NCBI RefSeq assembly: GCF_900460955.1
Contig: NZ_UFUW01000001.1
Span: 1,734,738 to 1,798,737, forward strand
DNA length: 64,000 bases
Direction: 5' to 3'
Source of the DNA: Cardiobacterium valvarum
GTDB lineage: Bacteria > Pseudomonadota > Gammaproteobacteria > Cardiobacteriales > Cardiobacteriaceae
Position numbers and translations under genes: made by a program. The notes beneath the pieces were generated by a model that worked only from the letters and a program-made list of their open reading frames with translations, was not told the origin of the DNA and searched no databases. Below are positions 49,186-58,306 of this stretch, one piece after another; the first letter of the stretch is position 1; each line of letters starts with the position of its first letter.

Positions 49186-50052
49186 ATGGCAGAGAACAAA
49201 CCCAAAAGCATCCTTATCACCGGCTGTTCCAGCGGCATCGGCTATACGGCGGCGCATATGCTGCACAAACGCGGCTGGCAAGTCTTCGCCAGCGCGCGCG
49301 ATGCCGCCGCTGTCGAACACCTGAAACAAGAAGGCCTGAACGCGGTGCAGCTCGATTTGAACGAAACCGACAGCATCCGCATGGCGCTGGACTGGGTACT
49401 GAAACAGACCGGCGGCACCCTTAATGCCCTTTTCAATAACGGTGCCTTTGCCATCCCCGCCGCCCTCGAAGACCTGAGCCGTGTCGCGCTCGCCTACCAA
49501 ATTGATACCGGCCTGCTTGGCTGGCATGAACTCACCATGGCCGTGTTGCCCGTCATGCGCGCGCAGGGACATGGCCGCATCGTTAACACCGGCTCAGTGA
49601 TGGGACTCTCGGCCATGCGCTTTCGCGGCGCCTACTGCACCACCAAACACGCACTCGAAGGCTGGAGCGACGTACTGCGCCTCGAACTCGCCGGCACAGG
49701 GATTTACGTCAGCCTGCTTGAAGCCGGCCCGATCAAAACGGCCTTTCGCGGCAACTCCTTCCAGCAATTCAAACAGTGGATCGACATCGAAAACAGCCCG
49801 CACAAAGAGCGCTACCTCGTCATGCAAAACCGTCTGCAAAGCGACAAACCGATCCCTTTCACCCTGCCGCCGGAAGCCGTCGTCGCAAAACTCATCCACG
49901 CGATCGAATCACCACGTCCGAAAGCGCGCTACTACATCACCGCCCTCACTTGGCTGATGGCGGGTGCCAAACGCCTGCTGCCAACCTTCCTCATGGACAA
50001 ATTCATCCTCTGGCTGGCCACGCGCGAAAGCAAACGTTACCAGAACAGCTAA
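49186..50052 (+). CDS. Short-chain dehydrogenase/reductase (SDR)
   Basis: A 288-residue classical SDR: SILITGCSSGIGYTAAHML is the TGxxxGIG cofactor loop, LFNNGAFAIPAAL is the NNxG motif, GRIVNTGSVMGL carries the catalytic Ser and YCTTKHALEGW the Tyr-x-x-x-Lys pair. The cofactor-selecting stretch FASARDAAAVEHLKQ has Arg after the second strand, which hints at NADP(H). The C-terminal part carries a hydrophobic helix (ALTWLMAGAKRLLP), suggesting membrane association. Substrate not predictable. Preceded by a 105-bp paired element. Confidence 0.88.
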   Translation: MAENKPKSILITGCSSGIGYTAAHMLHKRGWQVFASARDAAAVEHLKQEGLNAVQLDLNETDSIRMALDWVLKQTGGTLNALFNNGAFAIPAALEDLSRVALAYQIDTGLLGWHELTMAVLPVMRAQGHGRIVNTGSVMGLSAMRFRGAYCTTKHALEGWSDVLRLELAGTGIYVSLLEAGPIKTAFRGNSFQQFKQWIDIENSPHKERYLVMQNRLQSDKPIPFTLPPEAVVAKLIHAIESPRPKARYYITALTWLMAGAKRLLPTFLMDKFILWLATRESKRYQNS

Positions 50053-50063
50053 CCTTCACCCCC

Positions 50064-50084
50064 GCCCGCAGCAGCGGGCTTTTT
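50064..50084 (+). terminator. Terminator after the SDR gene
   Basis: GCCCGC-AGCA-GCGGGC followed by TTTTTC, 12 bases after the SDR stop. Confidence 0.75.
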
Positions 50085-50271
50085 CATGTGCCGCTGGTAA
50101 AAACGCAACAATCGTCCGCCGCTCTCTCTTACCCTACCCGCATGAACTCACACGACAAATACCGTTTCCGCAGCTCCTTGCACTATCTGCACAGCCACGA
50201 CAAGCGGTGTAATATCCCGTTACCGCCGACGAATGGCGGCACACCCCTTCAGCCCAATATCAGGAGACACC

Positions 50272-51030
50272 ATGAACCACACCAAACCCGCACTCCTTGC
50301 CCTGCTGGCCCTAGCTGTCAGCGCCCATGCCAATGAAGAGAGCGACAGCCATTTCAGCCTCGGCATCGGTGCCGGCTACAACAGCGGCGTGTACAAAGAC
50401 TACGACAGCAGCCGCTGGGGTGCAGTACCGCTGCTGCACTACGAAGACCAGCACTTCTACTTCGACGGCGGCTCAGCCGGTGTCAAACTCTACAACAGCG
50501 AAAACCAGGCTCTCACCTTGGGTGCGGGGTTCAGCGGCAACGAATTCAAACCGAACCGTAGCCGCGACGCCCGCCTGCAACAACTGGACAAACGCAAAGC
50601 GGGCGTCAGCGCCAACCTCAATTACAGCCTCGACACCGGCTATGGCAGCCTGCAAACCGGCATCTCGCAAGACATCTCCGGCAAGAGCAAAGGCACACAA
50701 ATAGATGCGCAATACGGCTATACCTGGGAAGTAAGCCCGCAATTTGCCATCACCCCGGCCGTAGGTGCGACCTATGCCAGCAAAAAATATAACCAGTACT
50801 ACTACGGCGTGAGCGCACAGGAAGCGGCGCGCAGCGGCTTGTCCGCCTATAACGCCAAAGGCGGCATCAATCCTTATATTGACCTCAGCGCGCAATACCA
50901 AATCAGCCCGCACATCAGCACCTTCGTCGGCGCGCGCGCCGAACAACTTTCCGGCGCAGTCAAAGACAGCCCGATGACCGATAAAAAAACCGAATACAGC
51001 GGCATGGTCGGCGCGACTTACAACTTCTGA
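50272..51030 (+). CDS. MipA/OmpV family outer-membrane protein
   Basis: A 252-residue protein with signal peptide (MNHTKPALLALLALAVSAHA, cleaved before NEES) and a beta-barrel of alternating strands ending in the aromatic ATYNF, the usual outer-membrane C-terminus. SLGIGAGYNSGVYKDYDSSR, VPLLHYEDQHFYFDGGSAGV and ITPAVGATYASKKYNQYYYG are the MipA/OmpV landmarks. MipA links murein hydrolases and synthases in E. coli; other members are porin-like. AGGAGA eight bases before the ATG at 50272 fixes the start. Confidence 0.88.
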   Translation: MNHTKPALLALLALAVSAHANEESDSHFSLGIGAGYNSGVYKDYDSSRWGAVPLLHYEDQHFYFDGGSAGVKLYNSENQALTLGAGFSGNEFKPNRSRDARLQQLDKRKAGVSANLNYSLDTGYGSLQTGISQDISGKSKGTQIDAQYGYTWEVSPQFAITPAVGATYASKKYNQYYYGVSAQEAARSGLSAYNAKGGINPYIDLSAQYQISPHISTFVGARAEQLSGAVKDSPMTDKKTEYSGMVGATYNF

Positions 51031-51044
51031 CAATTCCTGCTCTT

Positions 51045-51175
51045 CACTACCGCGTGGGTACCGCTGCAAACAATGCCAAGCGGGATAACCACGCGGTTTT
51101 TTCATGAGCAGCATGTGTCCGGCAAAAGCAGCCGGGCGGTTTTTTTTTGTGCACTACGCTGTTACGCGGGATAAT
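51045..51175. repeat. Repeat unit acting as terminator arm, and T-rich gap
   Basis: The unit at 51075-51098 (identical to the one inside murE) ends CCACGCGGTTTTTTC, and its CCACGCGGT is complementary to ACCGCGTGG at 51049-51057, so the repeat may close a terminator stem after the MipA-like gene. Two more T-runs follow (GCGGTTTTTTTTTG near 51137, GCGCGGTTTTTTTC near 51175). No gene is seen before murG. Confidence 0.55.
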
Positions 51176-51264
51176 TGCGCGGTTTTTTTCGCGCGTACCG
51201 GTTGCCACCGCTAACTTGTCCGCGCCGATGACTGGTTTCTACTCACACATTTTCGAGAGTTTTC

Positions 51265-52422
51265 ATGCCTATTGCCGCAAGTGTTTTGAATGTTCTGGAC
51301 GCGCTTGATCCCGCCCGCTGGCAGGGCAAGCGGGTGTTGATGATGGCCGGTGGCACCGGCGGGCACGTATTTCCCGCCCTCGCTGTGGCCAGTGCCGCCC
51401 GCGATTTGGGCGCCGAGGTGCATTGGCTCGGTAATGCCAAGGGGTTTGAGGGGCAGAAGGTACCTGCTGCGGGTTTTGTTTTGCATGACATCGCGGTACG
51501 CGGGCTGCGTGGCAAGGGTCTGCCCGGCTGGTTGCAGGCGCCGTTTATGCTCGCTCGCGCGTTTTGGCGGGCAAACGCGGTGTTGCGTCGTCTGCGTCCT
51601 GATGTGGTCATCGGCATGGGCGGGTTTGCTTCCGGCCCCGGCGGTCTGGTGGCGCACTGGCGGCGGGTGCCGCTGGTGGTGCATGAGCAGAATGCGGTGG
51701 CGGGGCTGACTAACCGCCGTCTGGCACGGGTCGCCAATCGGGTGCTGCTCGCTGATGGCCGTGCGGCAGCGGGGATGGGGCTGGCCGGGGGGCAGTTTGT
51801 GGTCACGGGTAATCCGGTACGCCCTGAGATCGCTGCAATGCCTGTGCCTGCGCAGCGTTTTTTGGGGCATCGCGGGCCGGTCCGTTTGCTGGTGCTGGGT
51901 GGTTCGCAGGGGGCGAAGGCGCTGAATGCGCTGCTGCCGCAGGCACTCTCGCTGTTGCCGGTCGAGTCCCGTCCCGCTGTCACGCATCAGGTCGGCGAGC
52001 GCTGGCTGGATGAGGCGCGCGCGGCGTATGCGGCAGCGGGTGTCGAGGCCGAGGTGGTGCCGTTTATTGTGGATATGGCGGCGGCCTATAGTGCGGCGGA
52101 TTGGGTGATTGCCCGTTCGGGTGCGCTCACGGTCGCCGAGGTCGCCTCTGCCGGGCTGGCAGCGCTGTTTGTGCCGTTCCCGTTTGCGGTTGATGATCAT
52201 CAGACGGCAAATGCGCAAGCGCTGGTGGATGCCGGCGCAGCGGTGGTGGTACAGCAGCGGGATTTGTCGGCGGAGTCACTGGCCGGGCTGATTGCTGCCC
52301 GTCAGGATCGCGGTGCGCTGTTGATGCAGGCTGACCGCGCCCGCAGCCGTTCGCATGCGAAGGCGCTGGGACGGATTCTGGCCGAGGTTGAAACGCTGCT
52401 GGCGGGCAAGGCGGCGCGCTAG
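51265..52422 (+). CDS. murG: UDP-GlcNAc:lipid I N-acetylglucosaminyltransferase
   Basis: A 385-residue GT-B enzyme at the inner face of the membrane that turns lipid I into lipid II. The donor loop VLMMAGGTGGHVFPALAVAS is near residue 25, VVIGMGGFASGPGGLVAHWR and PLVVHEQNAVAGLTNRRLA near 110-150, and the C-terminal UDP site includes LVLGGSQGAKALN and ARSGALTVAEVASAGLAALF. About 20 extra residues at the N-terminus before the conserved core. In most relatives murG follows ftsW; here it opens the second, plus-strand block. Confidence 0.97.
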   Translation: MPIAASVLNVLDALDPARWQGKRVLMMAGGTGGHVFPALAVASAARDLGAEVHWLGNAKGFEGQKVPAAGFVLHDIAVRGLRGKGLPGWLQAPFMLARAFWRANAVLRRLRPDVVIGMGGFASGPGGLVAHWRRVPLVVHEQNAVAGLTNRRLARVANRVLLADGRAAAGMGLAGGQFVVTGNPVRPEIAAMPVPAQRFLGHRGPVRLLVLGGSQGAKALNALLPQALSLLPVESRPAVTHQVGERWLDEARAAYAAAGVEAEVVPFIVDMAAAYSAADWVIARSGALTVAEVASAGLAALFVPFPFAVDDHQTANAQALVDAGAAVVVQQRDLSAESLAGLIAARQDRGALLMQADRARSRSHAKALGRILAEVETLLAGKAAR

Positions 52423-52434
52423 TTTTTTGTTATG

Positions 52435-52545
52435 TTGGCTCTTTTTCTCGCTGGCGCGGGGCTTCCCCGCCCTGCCCTCCCCCGCAAGCGGGAGAGGTTT
52501 TTTCGCGTGGTTGTCCCGCTTGGCGGGGGCTATCCGGATGTTTTT
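52435..52545. repeat. CG-rich module and CCAAGCGG unit between murG and murC
   Basis: CCTGCCCTCCCCCGCAAGCG then GGAGAGG (52471-52497) is a short form of the CG-rich hairpin; GTGGTTGTCCCGCTTGGCGG (52507-52526) is a reverse unit of the CCAAGCGG family. They break the murG-murC pair by 224 bases in which no gene is seen. Confidence 0.65.
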
Positions 52546-52646
52546 TCTTTCTCGCCATGCGGGTTTTCTGTTTCCCCCAACTCCTCTTCACGGGGTTTTG
52601 TCGCGGGGTTTGTTTTTAACTCACTTTTCAGGTTCAGGTTTTTCAG

Positions 52647-54086
52647 ATGAGTGCTGATATTCATTTTGGGCGGATTGAACGCCGCCAGATGCGTCGTGTG
52701 CGTAATGTGTTTTTTGTCGGGATCGGCGGGGTCGGCATGAGTGCCATCGCCGAGGTGCTGATTACGCTGGGTTATGCGGTAAGCGGTTCGGATTTGAAAC
52801 CGTCCGCCAATACGGAGCGTTTGCAGGCAAAGGGCGCCACGGTGTTTTTCGGCCATAGTGCGGAGAATGTGGGTGATGCGTCGGTGGTGGTGACGTCATC
52901 GGCGATTGATCCGGCGAATCCTGAGGTGCTGCACGCGCGCGAGCTGGGGATTCCGGTCATCCGCCGTGCCGAGATGCTGGCCGAGTTGATGCGTTTCCGT
53001 TTCGGGATTGCGGTCGCGGGTACGCACGGCAAGACAACGACGACGAGTTTGATTGCCTCCATCCTCGCCGATGCCGGGCTGGACCCGACGTTTGTCATCG
53101 GCGGGGTGCTGACGGCAGCGGGCAGTAATGCGCGCCTGGGCGACGGGCAGTATTTGGTCGCGGAGGCGGATGAGTCGGATGCGTCGTTTTTGTTTTTGCA
53201 GCCGATGATTTCGGTGGTAACGAATATTGATGCGGATCATCTGGAGAATTACGGCGGCAGTTTCGATAATTTGAAGCAGGGTTTTGTGCGCTTTTTGCAC
53301 AATTTGCCGTTCTACGGGCTGGCGGTGATGTGTGTGGATGATGAGGGGGTGCGTTCGGTGTTGTCCGAGGTCGGGCGGCCGGTGCGCACGTATGGTTTTT
53401 CGGAGCAGGCGGATTTGCGCGCGGTGAATGTGCGTCAGGTCGGCCTGGATATGCTGTTTGATGTAGTCGATAAGGCGCGCGGCGAGACGTTCCCGCTGTC
53501 GCTATCCATGCCCGGCAAGCATAATGTGCTGAACGCGCTCGCGGCGCTGATTGTGTGCAGCGAGTTGGGGTTGCCGCATGAGGATATTGTCGCCGGGCTG
53601 CGCCAGTTCAAGGGCGTCGGGCGGCGCTTTACGTATCACGGCGTGATTGCGCATGAGCACGGCACGGCCGAGGTGTTCGAGGATTATGGGCATCATCCGA
53701 ACGAGATTCGCGCGGTGCTGGCAGCGGCGAAGGAAGGCTTTGCCGGACGGCGGATTTTTGCGGTGTTCCAGCCGCACCGTTTCACCCGCACCCGCGATTG
53801 TCTGGATGATTTTGCCGAGGTGCTGGCGAATTGTGAGGCGCTGGTGCTCACGGATGTGTACAGTGCGGGCGAGGCGCCGATTGCTGGTGCGGACAGCAGG
53901 GCGCTGGCGCGCGCCATCCGCGCGCATGGCAAGGTCGAGCCGGTGCTGATTGCCGACAAGGGCGCAATTAATCAGCACTTGTACGATAATTTGTTGCAAG
54001 ACGGTGATGTCGTGATTTATTTCGGCGCGGGCGATATTGGCCGCGTCGCCAAAGATATGGTTATGGAACATGGGGTAACGCAATGA
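52647..54086 (+). CDS. murC: UDP-N-acetylmuramate--L-alanine ligase
   Basis: A 479-residue Mur ligase that adds L-Ala, the first stem residue. The N-terminal domain has FFVGIGGVGMSAIAEVLITL; the P-loop is AVAGTHGKTTTTSLIASILA; EADESDASFLFLQPM and NIDADHLENY are MurC-specific; EDYGHHPNEIRAVLAAAKEG and FQPHRFTRTRDC mark the C-terminal domain. Intact and of normal length. Four bases overlap with ddl (ATGA at 54083-54086). No murB lies between, as in enteric bacteria. Confidence 0.98.
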   Translation: MSADIHFGRIERRQMRRVRNVFFVGIGGVGMSAIAEVLITLGYAVSGSDLKPSANTERLQAKGATVFFGHSAENVGDASVVVTSSAIDPANPEVLHARELGIPVIRRAEMLAELMRFRFGIAVAGTHGKTTTTSLIASILADAGLDPTFVIGGVLTAAGSNARLGDGQYLVAEADESDASFLFLQPMISVVTNIDADHLENYGGSFDNLKQGFVRFLHNLPFYGLAVMCVDDEGVRSVLSEVGRPVRTYGFSEQADLRAVNVRQVGLDMLFDVVDKARGETFPLSLSMPGKHNVLNALAALIVCSELGLPHEDIVAGLRQFKGVGRRFTYHGVIAHEHGTAEVFEDYGHHPNEIRAVLAAAKEGFAGRRIFAVFQPHRFTRTRDCLDDFAEVLANCEALVLTDVYSAGEAPIAGADSRALARAIRAHGKVEPVLIADKGAINQHLYDNLLQDGDVVIYFGAGDIGRVAKDMVMEHGVTQ

Positions 54087-55003
54087 GTATGGATTTTGGC
54101 AAGGTCGCTGTCCTGTATGGCGGGATGTCGGCGGAACGCGAGGTATCGCTGGTCAGCGGTGCAGCGGTGCACGAGGCGCTGTGTGCGGCAGGCGTGGATG
54201 CGCATTTGGTGGATACGCTGGATAGGCAGGCGCTGTTTTCTTTGCGGGAACGCGGTTTTGCGCGCGCTTTTGTGATTTTGCACGGGCGCGGCGGCGAGGA
54301 CGGACAGACGCAGGCGATTCTGGATGCGTTAGCCATTCCCTACACAGGCGCGGGCGTCGCCGCTTGCGCGATTGCCATGGATAAGGTGTTGACCAAGCGG
54401 CTGTGGGCGGCGGACGGGCTGCCGGTGCAGCCGGATATGGTGATTGACGGGTCGACGTCGTTCGACGCGCTGGTCACCCGCTTGGGCGCGTCGTCGTTTG
54501 CGGTCAAACCCGCGCTGGAAGGCTCAAGCGTCGGCATCAGCCGCGTATCCGGTCAGGAGGATTTGGCCGCGGCGTATGCCAAGGCGGGCGGCGCCAGCGA
54601 GAAGGTCATGGCGGAACCGTGGGTGGCTGGCCGTGAGCTGACCTGCGCCATCATCGGCGACGAGGCCCTGCCGGTGGTGGAAATCCGCCCCGCCAACAGT
54701 CATCAGTTCTACGATTATGACGCCAAGTACCGCGACGACAACACCCGCTATCTCTGCCCTGCCCCGCTGGATGCGGCGTTAAGCGGGGAAATTCAGGCGC
54801 TCACCAGGCGTGCGTTTGCCAGCATCGGCGCGAAAGGCTGGGCACGCGTCGATTTTATTCTCAATGAAGCGAACCGCCCGTGGCTGCTGGAAATCAATAT
54901 GGCGCCCGGCATGACCTCGCATTCGCTGGTGCCGCTGGCGGGCAAGGCGGCGGGACTCGATTTTCAGGCGGTCGTGCTGAAAATCCTCGCGCAGACGTTG
55001 TAA
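54083..55003 (+). CDS. ddl: D-alanine--D-alanine ligase
   Basis: A 306-residue ATP-grasp enzyme joining two D-Ala. VAVLYGGMSAEREVSLVSGA (N-terminal signature), LHGRGGEDGQTQAILDAL, the ATP-grasp segment SSFAVKPALEGSSVGISRVS, and FILNEANRPWLLEINMAPGM with the metal-binding Glu and Asn are all present. DdlB type by its place between murC and ftsQ. Supplied with D-Ala by Alr encoded at 44569. Three bases separate it from ftsQ. Confidence 0.97.
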   Translation: MSMDFGKVAVLYGGMSAEREVSLVSGAAVHEALCAAGVDAHLVDTLDRQALFSLRERGFARAFVILHGRGGEDGQTQAILDALAIPYTGAGVAACAIAMDKVLTKRLWAADGLPVQPDMVIDGSTSFDALVTRLGASSFAVKPALEGSSVGISRVSGQEDLAAAYAKAGGASEKVMAEPWVAGRELTCAIIGDEALPVVEIRPANSHQFYDYDAKYRDDNTRYLCPAPLDAALSGEIQALTRRAFASIGAKGWARVDFILNEANRPWLLEINMAPGMTSHSLVPLAGKAAGLDFQAVVLKILAQTL

Positions 55004-55006
55004 GTC

Positions 55007-55834
55007 ATGGCCACGTCTCCGAAAAACCGCTATTTGAGCCGTTCCTCGGTCAGCGTGCCGCGCGAGGAACGCACGCTGTGGCAAATTGCCTGGCTGATTG
55101 GCGAATGCACACTGGCTGTTTTCCTGCTAATCGGCATCGCTTACGGGATTTATGTGACCTATCAGCGCCTGACGCAGCAGGCATTTTTCCCGCTGAAACG
55201 CGTCATCATTGCCGAACCGCTGCGCTACGGCGATATGGCCGACATCAGCGACATCATCCGCCATCACCACCAGAAGGATCTGCTGCATATGGATGTGTCG
55301 CTGCTCGCCGGCGAAATCCAGCAGCTCGACTGGATTGCCAAGGCGGGTGTGTACAAGCGCTGGCCGGATGCGGTGGAAATCAAACTCGTCGAACGCGTCC
55401 CCATCGTGCGCTGGGGCAAGGAAGGCTTCCTTGACGCCAGCGGCACACCGTTTACCGTGCCTGACAGCGACAAGCTGCGCGGCCTGTTCAAACTGCAAGG
55501 GCCGGACGGCTACGAGCAGCAGGTGCTGCAATATTACGAAGACATCGCACCGTGGCTTGCCGCACGCCATCTTGATGTCGCCCGCCTCACCCTCGACCCG
55601 CGCCTCGTCTGGCATGCCGAACTGAGCGGCGGTACCGACATCATCCTTGGTCGTGACCAACTAAACGAACGTCTGAAAAAACTCGTCGTGGTCAACGACA
55701 AAGTCATCAAACCTTACCATCCGTACATTGACGCCATTGACCTGCGCTATCATGACGGTTTCTCCGTGCGCTGGAAAGCCGGCGTCAGACCCGTGACCAC
55801 AGAAGCAAAAGACAAGACAAAAGAGAAAAAATGA
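55007..55834 (+). CDS. ftsQ: Cell division protein FtsQ
   Basis: A 275-residue bitopic protein. A cytoplasmic tail of about 25-30 residues, one membrane helix (about 28-48, LIGECTLAVFLLIGIAYGIY), the POTRA domain (about 60-130, FPLKRVIIAEPLRYGDMADI and LLHMDVSLLAGEIQQLDWIA) and the beta domain after it (DAVEIKLVERVPIVRWGKEG). FtsQ holds FtsB and FtsL at the septum. Overlaps ftsA by four bases. The tail is lysine-rich (TKEKK). Confidence 0.93.
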   Translation: MATSPKNRYLSRSSVSVPREERTLWQIAWLIGECTLAVFLLIGIAYGIYVTYQRLTQQAFFPLKRVIIAEPLRYGDMADISDIIRHHHQKDLLHMDVSLLAGEIQQLDWIAKAGVYKRWPDAVEIKLVERVPIVRWGKEGFLDASGTPFTVPDSDKLRGLFKLQGPDGYEQQVLQYYEDIAPWLAARHLDVARLTLDPRLVWHAELSGGTDIILGRDQLNERLKKLVVVNDKVIKPYHPYIDAIDLRYHDGFSVRWKAGVRPVTTEAKDKTKEKK

Positions 55835-57057
55835 ACGAACAGGCCATCAAAGTCGTCATCGACCTCGGCAGCTCACGCACACGGGTGACCATCGCCGAAA
55901 TCGGCAGCAACCACAGCTATTTTGAAGTGCTGGGCTGCGGGGTTGCCGCTGGTGGTGCCGTCAAGGCAGGCATCGTCACCAACATCCCCGCCGCCACCGC
56001 CGCCATCCGTCAGGCAGTCGCCATCGCCGAACAAGAAGCCGGCGTCAAAATCAACAGCGCCATCATCAGTATCAGCGGCCAGCACATCCTCGGTGTCAAC
56101 AGCGACGGTCAGGCACACATCAGGAACCGCCGCATCCGCAACAACGATGTCGTCCACGCCGTCATGCGCGCGCGCAACCTCGCCCACAAAGGCGGGCAAA
56201 CCCTGCTGCACGTCCTCGAACAACAATTCATCGTCGATGGTCACAAAGGCATCACCGACCCCAAAGGCATGACCGCCGACGAACTCGACGCCCGCGTCCA
56301 CGTCATCAGTGCCCGCAGCGCCGCCATGGACAACCTCAGCCAGTGCGTACGCGAAGCCGGCATCGAAATCGAACAAATCGTCTATGCCGGCCTCGCCTCC
56401 GCCTACGCCGCCAGCAGCACGGACGAACGCGAACTCGGCATCTGCACCGTTGACCTCGGCGCCGGCACTGCCGACATCATGCTGTGGCTGCACAATCAGC
56501 CCATGCACGCCGCCACCCTGCCCATCGGCGGCGAACAAATCTCCAGCGAAATCGCCACCGCCCTGCGCACCCCGCGCCCCGCTGCCGAAACCCTCAAATG
56601 TCGCTACGGGGCGCTGCGCAACAAATACAGCCAGCAACACCGCATCCCGCTGCCCAGTACCGGCCATCTGCCCGACCGCCAGCTCGCCGGCAACGACATG
56701 GTCGAGCTACTCGCCATGTGCTACCAAAACCACTTCACCCACATCAACAAAGAACTGCACCGCGTCGGCCTGCGCAAAATGCTTGACGGCGGCATCATCT
56801 TCACCGGCGGCGCCGCGCAAATCCCCGGCCTCGCCGAAGCCGCCGGCGAACACTTCGAATGCCCGGTACGCGTTTTCATCCCCCCGCCCATCGAAGGCCT
56901 GCCCGAACACCTGCAACGCGACGCGGGCATGGTGACCACCCTCGGCCTCTTCTACCTGCAACAAGTTCCGCTCTCGGACTACGTTTGGGCCAAAGAAGAA
57001 AACGACGGTATAATCCAAAACGTTACAAACTTTTTAAAGCGTTACCTGTCACCCTAA
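55831..57057 (+). CDS. ftsA: Cell division protein FtsA
   Basis: A 408-residue actin-like ATPase that tethers FtsZ to the membrane. VIDLGSSRTRVTIAEIG is the phosphate-1 motif, the SHS2/1C domain follows (about 85-160, NSAIISISGQHILGVNSDGQ), CTVDLGAGTADIMLWL is phosphate-2 and GGIIFTGGAAQIPGLAEAAG the adenosine motif. The C-terminal amphipathic helix IIQNVTNFLKRYLSP serves as the membrane anchor. A promoter-like sequence for ftsZ lies in its last codons. Confidence 0.97.
   Translation: MNEQAIKVVIDLGSSRTRVTIAEIGSNHSYFEVLGCGVAAGGAVKAGIVTNIPAATAAIRQAVAIAEQEAGVKINSAIISISGQHILGVNSDGQAHIRNRRIRNNDVVHAVMRARNLAHKGGQTLLHVLEQQFIVDGHKGITDPKGMTADELDARVHVISARSAAMDNLSQCVREAGIEIEQIVYAGLASAYAASSTDERELGICTVDLGAGTADIMLWLHNQPMHAATLPIGGEQISSEIATALRTPRPAAETLKCRYGALRNKYSQQHRIPLPSTGHLPDRQLAGNDMVELLAMCYQNHFTHINKELHRVGLRKMLDGGIIFTGGAAQIPGLAEAAGEHFECPVRVFIPPPIEGLPEHLQRDAGMVTTLGLFYLQQVPLSDYVWAKEENDGIIQNVTNFLKRYLSP
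56985..57014 (+). promoter_or_regulatory. Possible ftsZ promoter within the ftsA 3' end
   Basis: TTGGGC (56985-56990), 18-base spacer, TATAAT (57009-57014), 83 bases before the ftsZ ATG. Extra ftsZ promoters inside ftsA are common in gammaproteobacteria. Confidence 0.45.
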
Positions 57058-57097
57058 CGCATCACACATTGGCTCACTGGCACACAAGAGGTAAAAC

Positions 57098-58306
57098 ATG
57101 GCCTTCACAATACAAATGGACGAGACCGACAACACATCCCCCGTCATGATCAAAGTCATCGGTATCGGCGGCGGCGGATGCAACGCCTTGAAACAAATGA
57201 TGGATTTCGACCTGCAAGGCGTAGAACTCATCGTGGCCAACACCGACAAACAAGTCCTGCAAGAAAACCCCATCCAGAACAAACTGCAACTCGGCGTCAA
57301 AACCACGCGCGGCATGGGTGCAGGCTCCAAACCCGAAGTTGGCCGTCAGGCCGCCGAAGAAGACCGTGACAAAATCCGTGACGCCTTAAACGGCGCCGAC
57401 ATGGTCTTCATCGCCGCCGGCATGGGCGGTGGCACCGGTACCGGCGCTGCCCCGGTCATTGCCAACGTCGCCCGCGACATGGGCATCCTCACCGTCGCCA
57501 TCGTCACCAAACCCTTCACCTTCGAAGGCGTGCCGCGTATGCGCAAAGCCGAAGCGGGCATCGAAGTGCTGAAAAGCGAAGTGGACTGCCTTGTCGTCAT
57601 CCCCAACGACCGCATCACCTCCGTCATGGGCGAAGACGCCACCCTTATCGGCTCCTTCAAAGCCGTGGACAACGTCCTGCGCGACGCCGTGTACAGCATC
57701 GCCACCATCATCCAGAAACTCGGTGTCATCAACACCGACCTCGAAGACGTCAAAACCATCATGAGCGAACGCGGCATCGCCATGATGGGCTCGGGCGAAG
57801 CGAAAGGCGAAGACCGCGCCCGCGCCGCCACCGAACGTGCCATCTCATCGCCGCTCCTGGAAAATATCGACCTCGCCTCGGCGCGCGGCCTGCTCGTCAA
57901 CGTCAGCGCCAGCTCCAGCGTCAAAACCGCCGAATACCACATGGTCGGCCACGTCATCTACGACATCATCGACCCCGAACAAGTCAACCTCAAAATCGGC
58001 CTCATCGTTGATGACAACATGGGCGACACCCTGCGCGTCACCGTCGTTGCAACCGGCATCGAAAGCAGCGACGACAACGGCTACTTCGGCGACACCTTCG
58101 GCACCTACGCCAACAGCAATAACAGCAGCGGCGGTAGCCGCAACGCCGGCGGTTACACCGACCTGAGCGATCTCGGCTTTGGTGTGCGCGCCAACAGCGA
58201 CAACAACGCCTACGACGACAGCGCCGACGATCGCAGCGACTACCGCAACGACAACGACAGCGGTGGCTTCAGCCTCAGCAAAATCCTGCGCCGCCGTACC
58301 CACTGA
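57098..58306 (+). CDS. ftsZ: Cell division GTPase FtsZ
   Basis: A 402-residue tubulin-like GTPase forming the division ring. IKVIGIGGGGCNALKQMM opens the GTP fold; the tubulin signature GGGTGTGAAPVIANVARDMG is at about 108-127; the T7 loop reads NTDLEDVKTIMSERGIAMMG, with activating Asp. After about residue 320 comes a low-complexity Asn/Ser/Asp/Gly linker. The C-terminal peptide ends FSLSKILRRRTH, which differs from the common DIPAFLR core that binds FtsA and ZipA. AAGAGG before the ATG. Confidence 0.97.
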   Translation: MAFTIQMDETDNTSPVMIKVIGIGGGGCNALKQMMDFDLQGVELIVANTDKQVLQENPIQNKLQLGVKTTRGMGAGSKPEVGRQAAEEDRDKIRDALNGADMVFIAAGMGGGTGTGAAPVIANVARDMGILTVAIVTKPFTFEGVPRMRKAEAGIEVLKSEVDCLVVIPNDRITSVMGEDATLIGSFKAVDNVLRDAVYSIATIIQKLGVINTDLEDVKTIMSERGIAMMGSGEAKGEDRARAATERAISSPLLENIDLASARGLLVNVSASSSVKTAEYHMVGHVIYDIIDPEQVNLKIGLIVDDNMGDTLRVTVVATGIESSDDNGYFGDTFGTYANSNNSSGGSRNAGGYTDLSDLGFGVRANSDNNAYDDSADDRSDYRNDNDSGGFSLSKILRRRTH

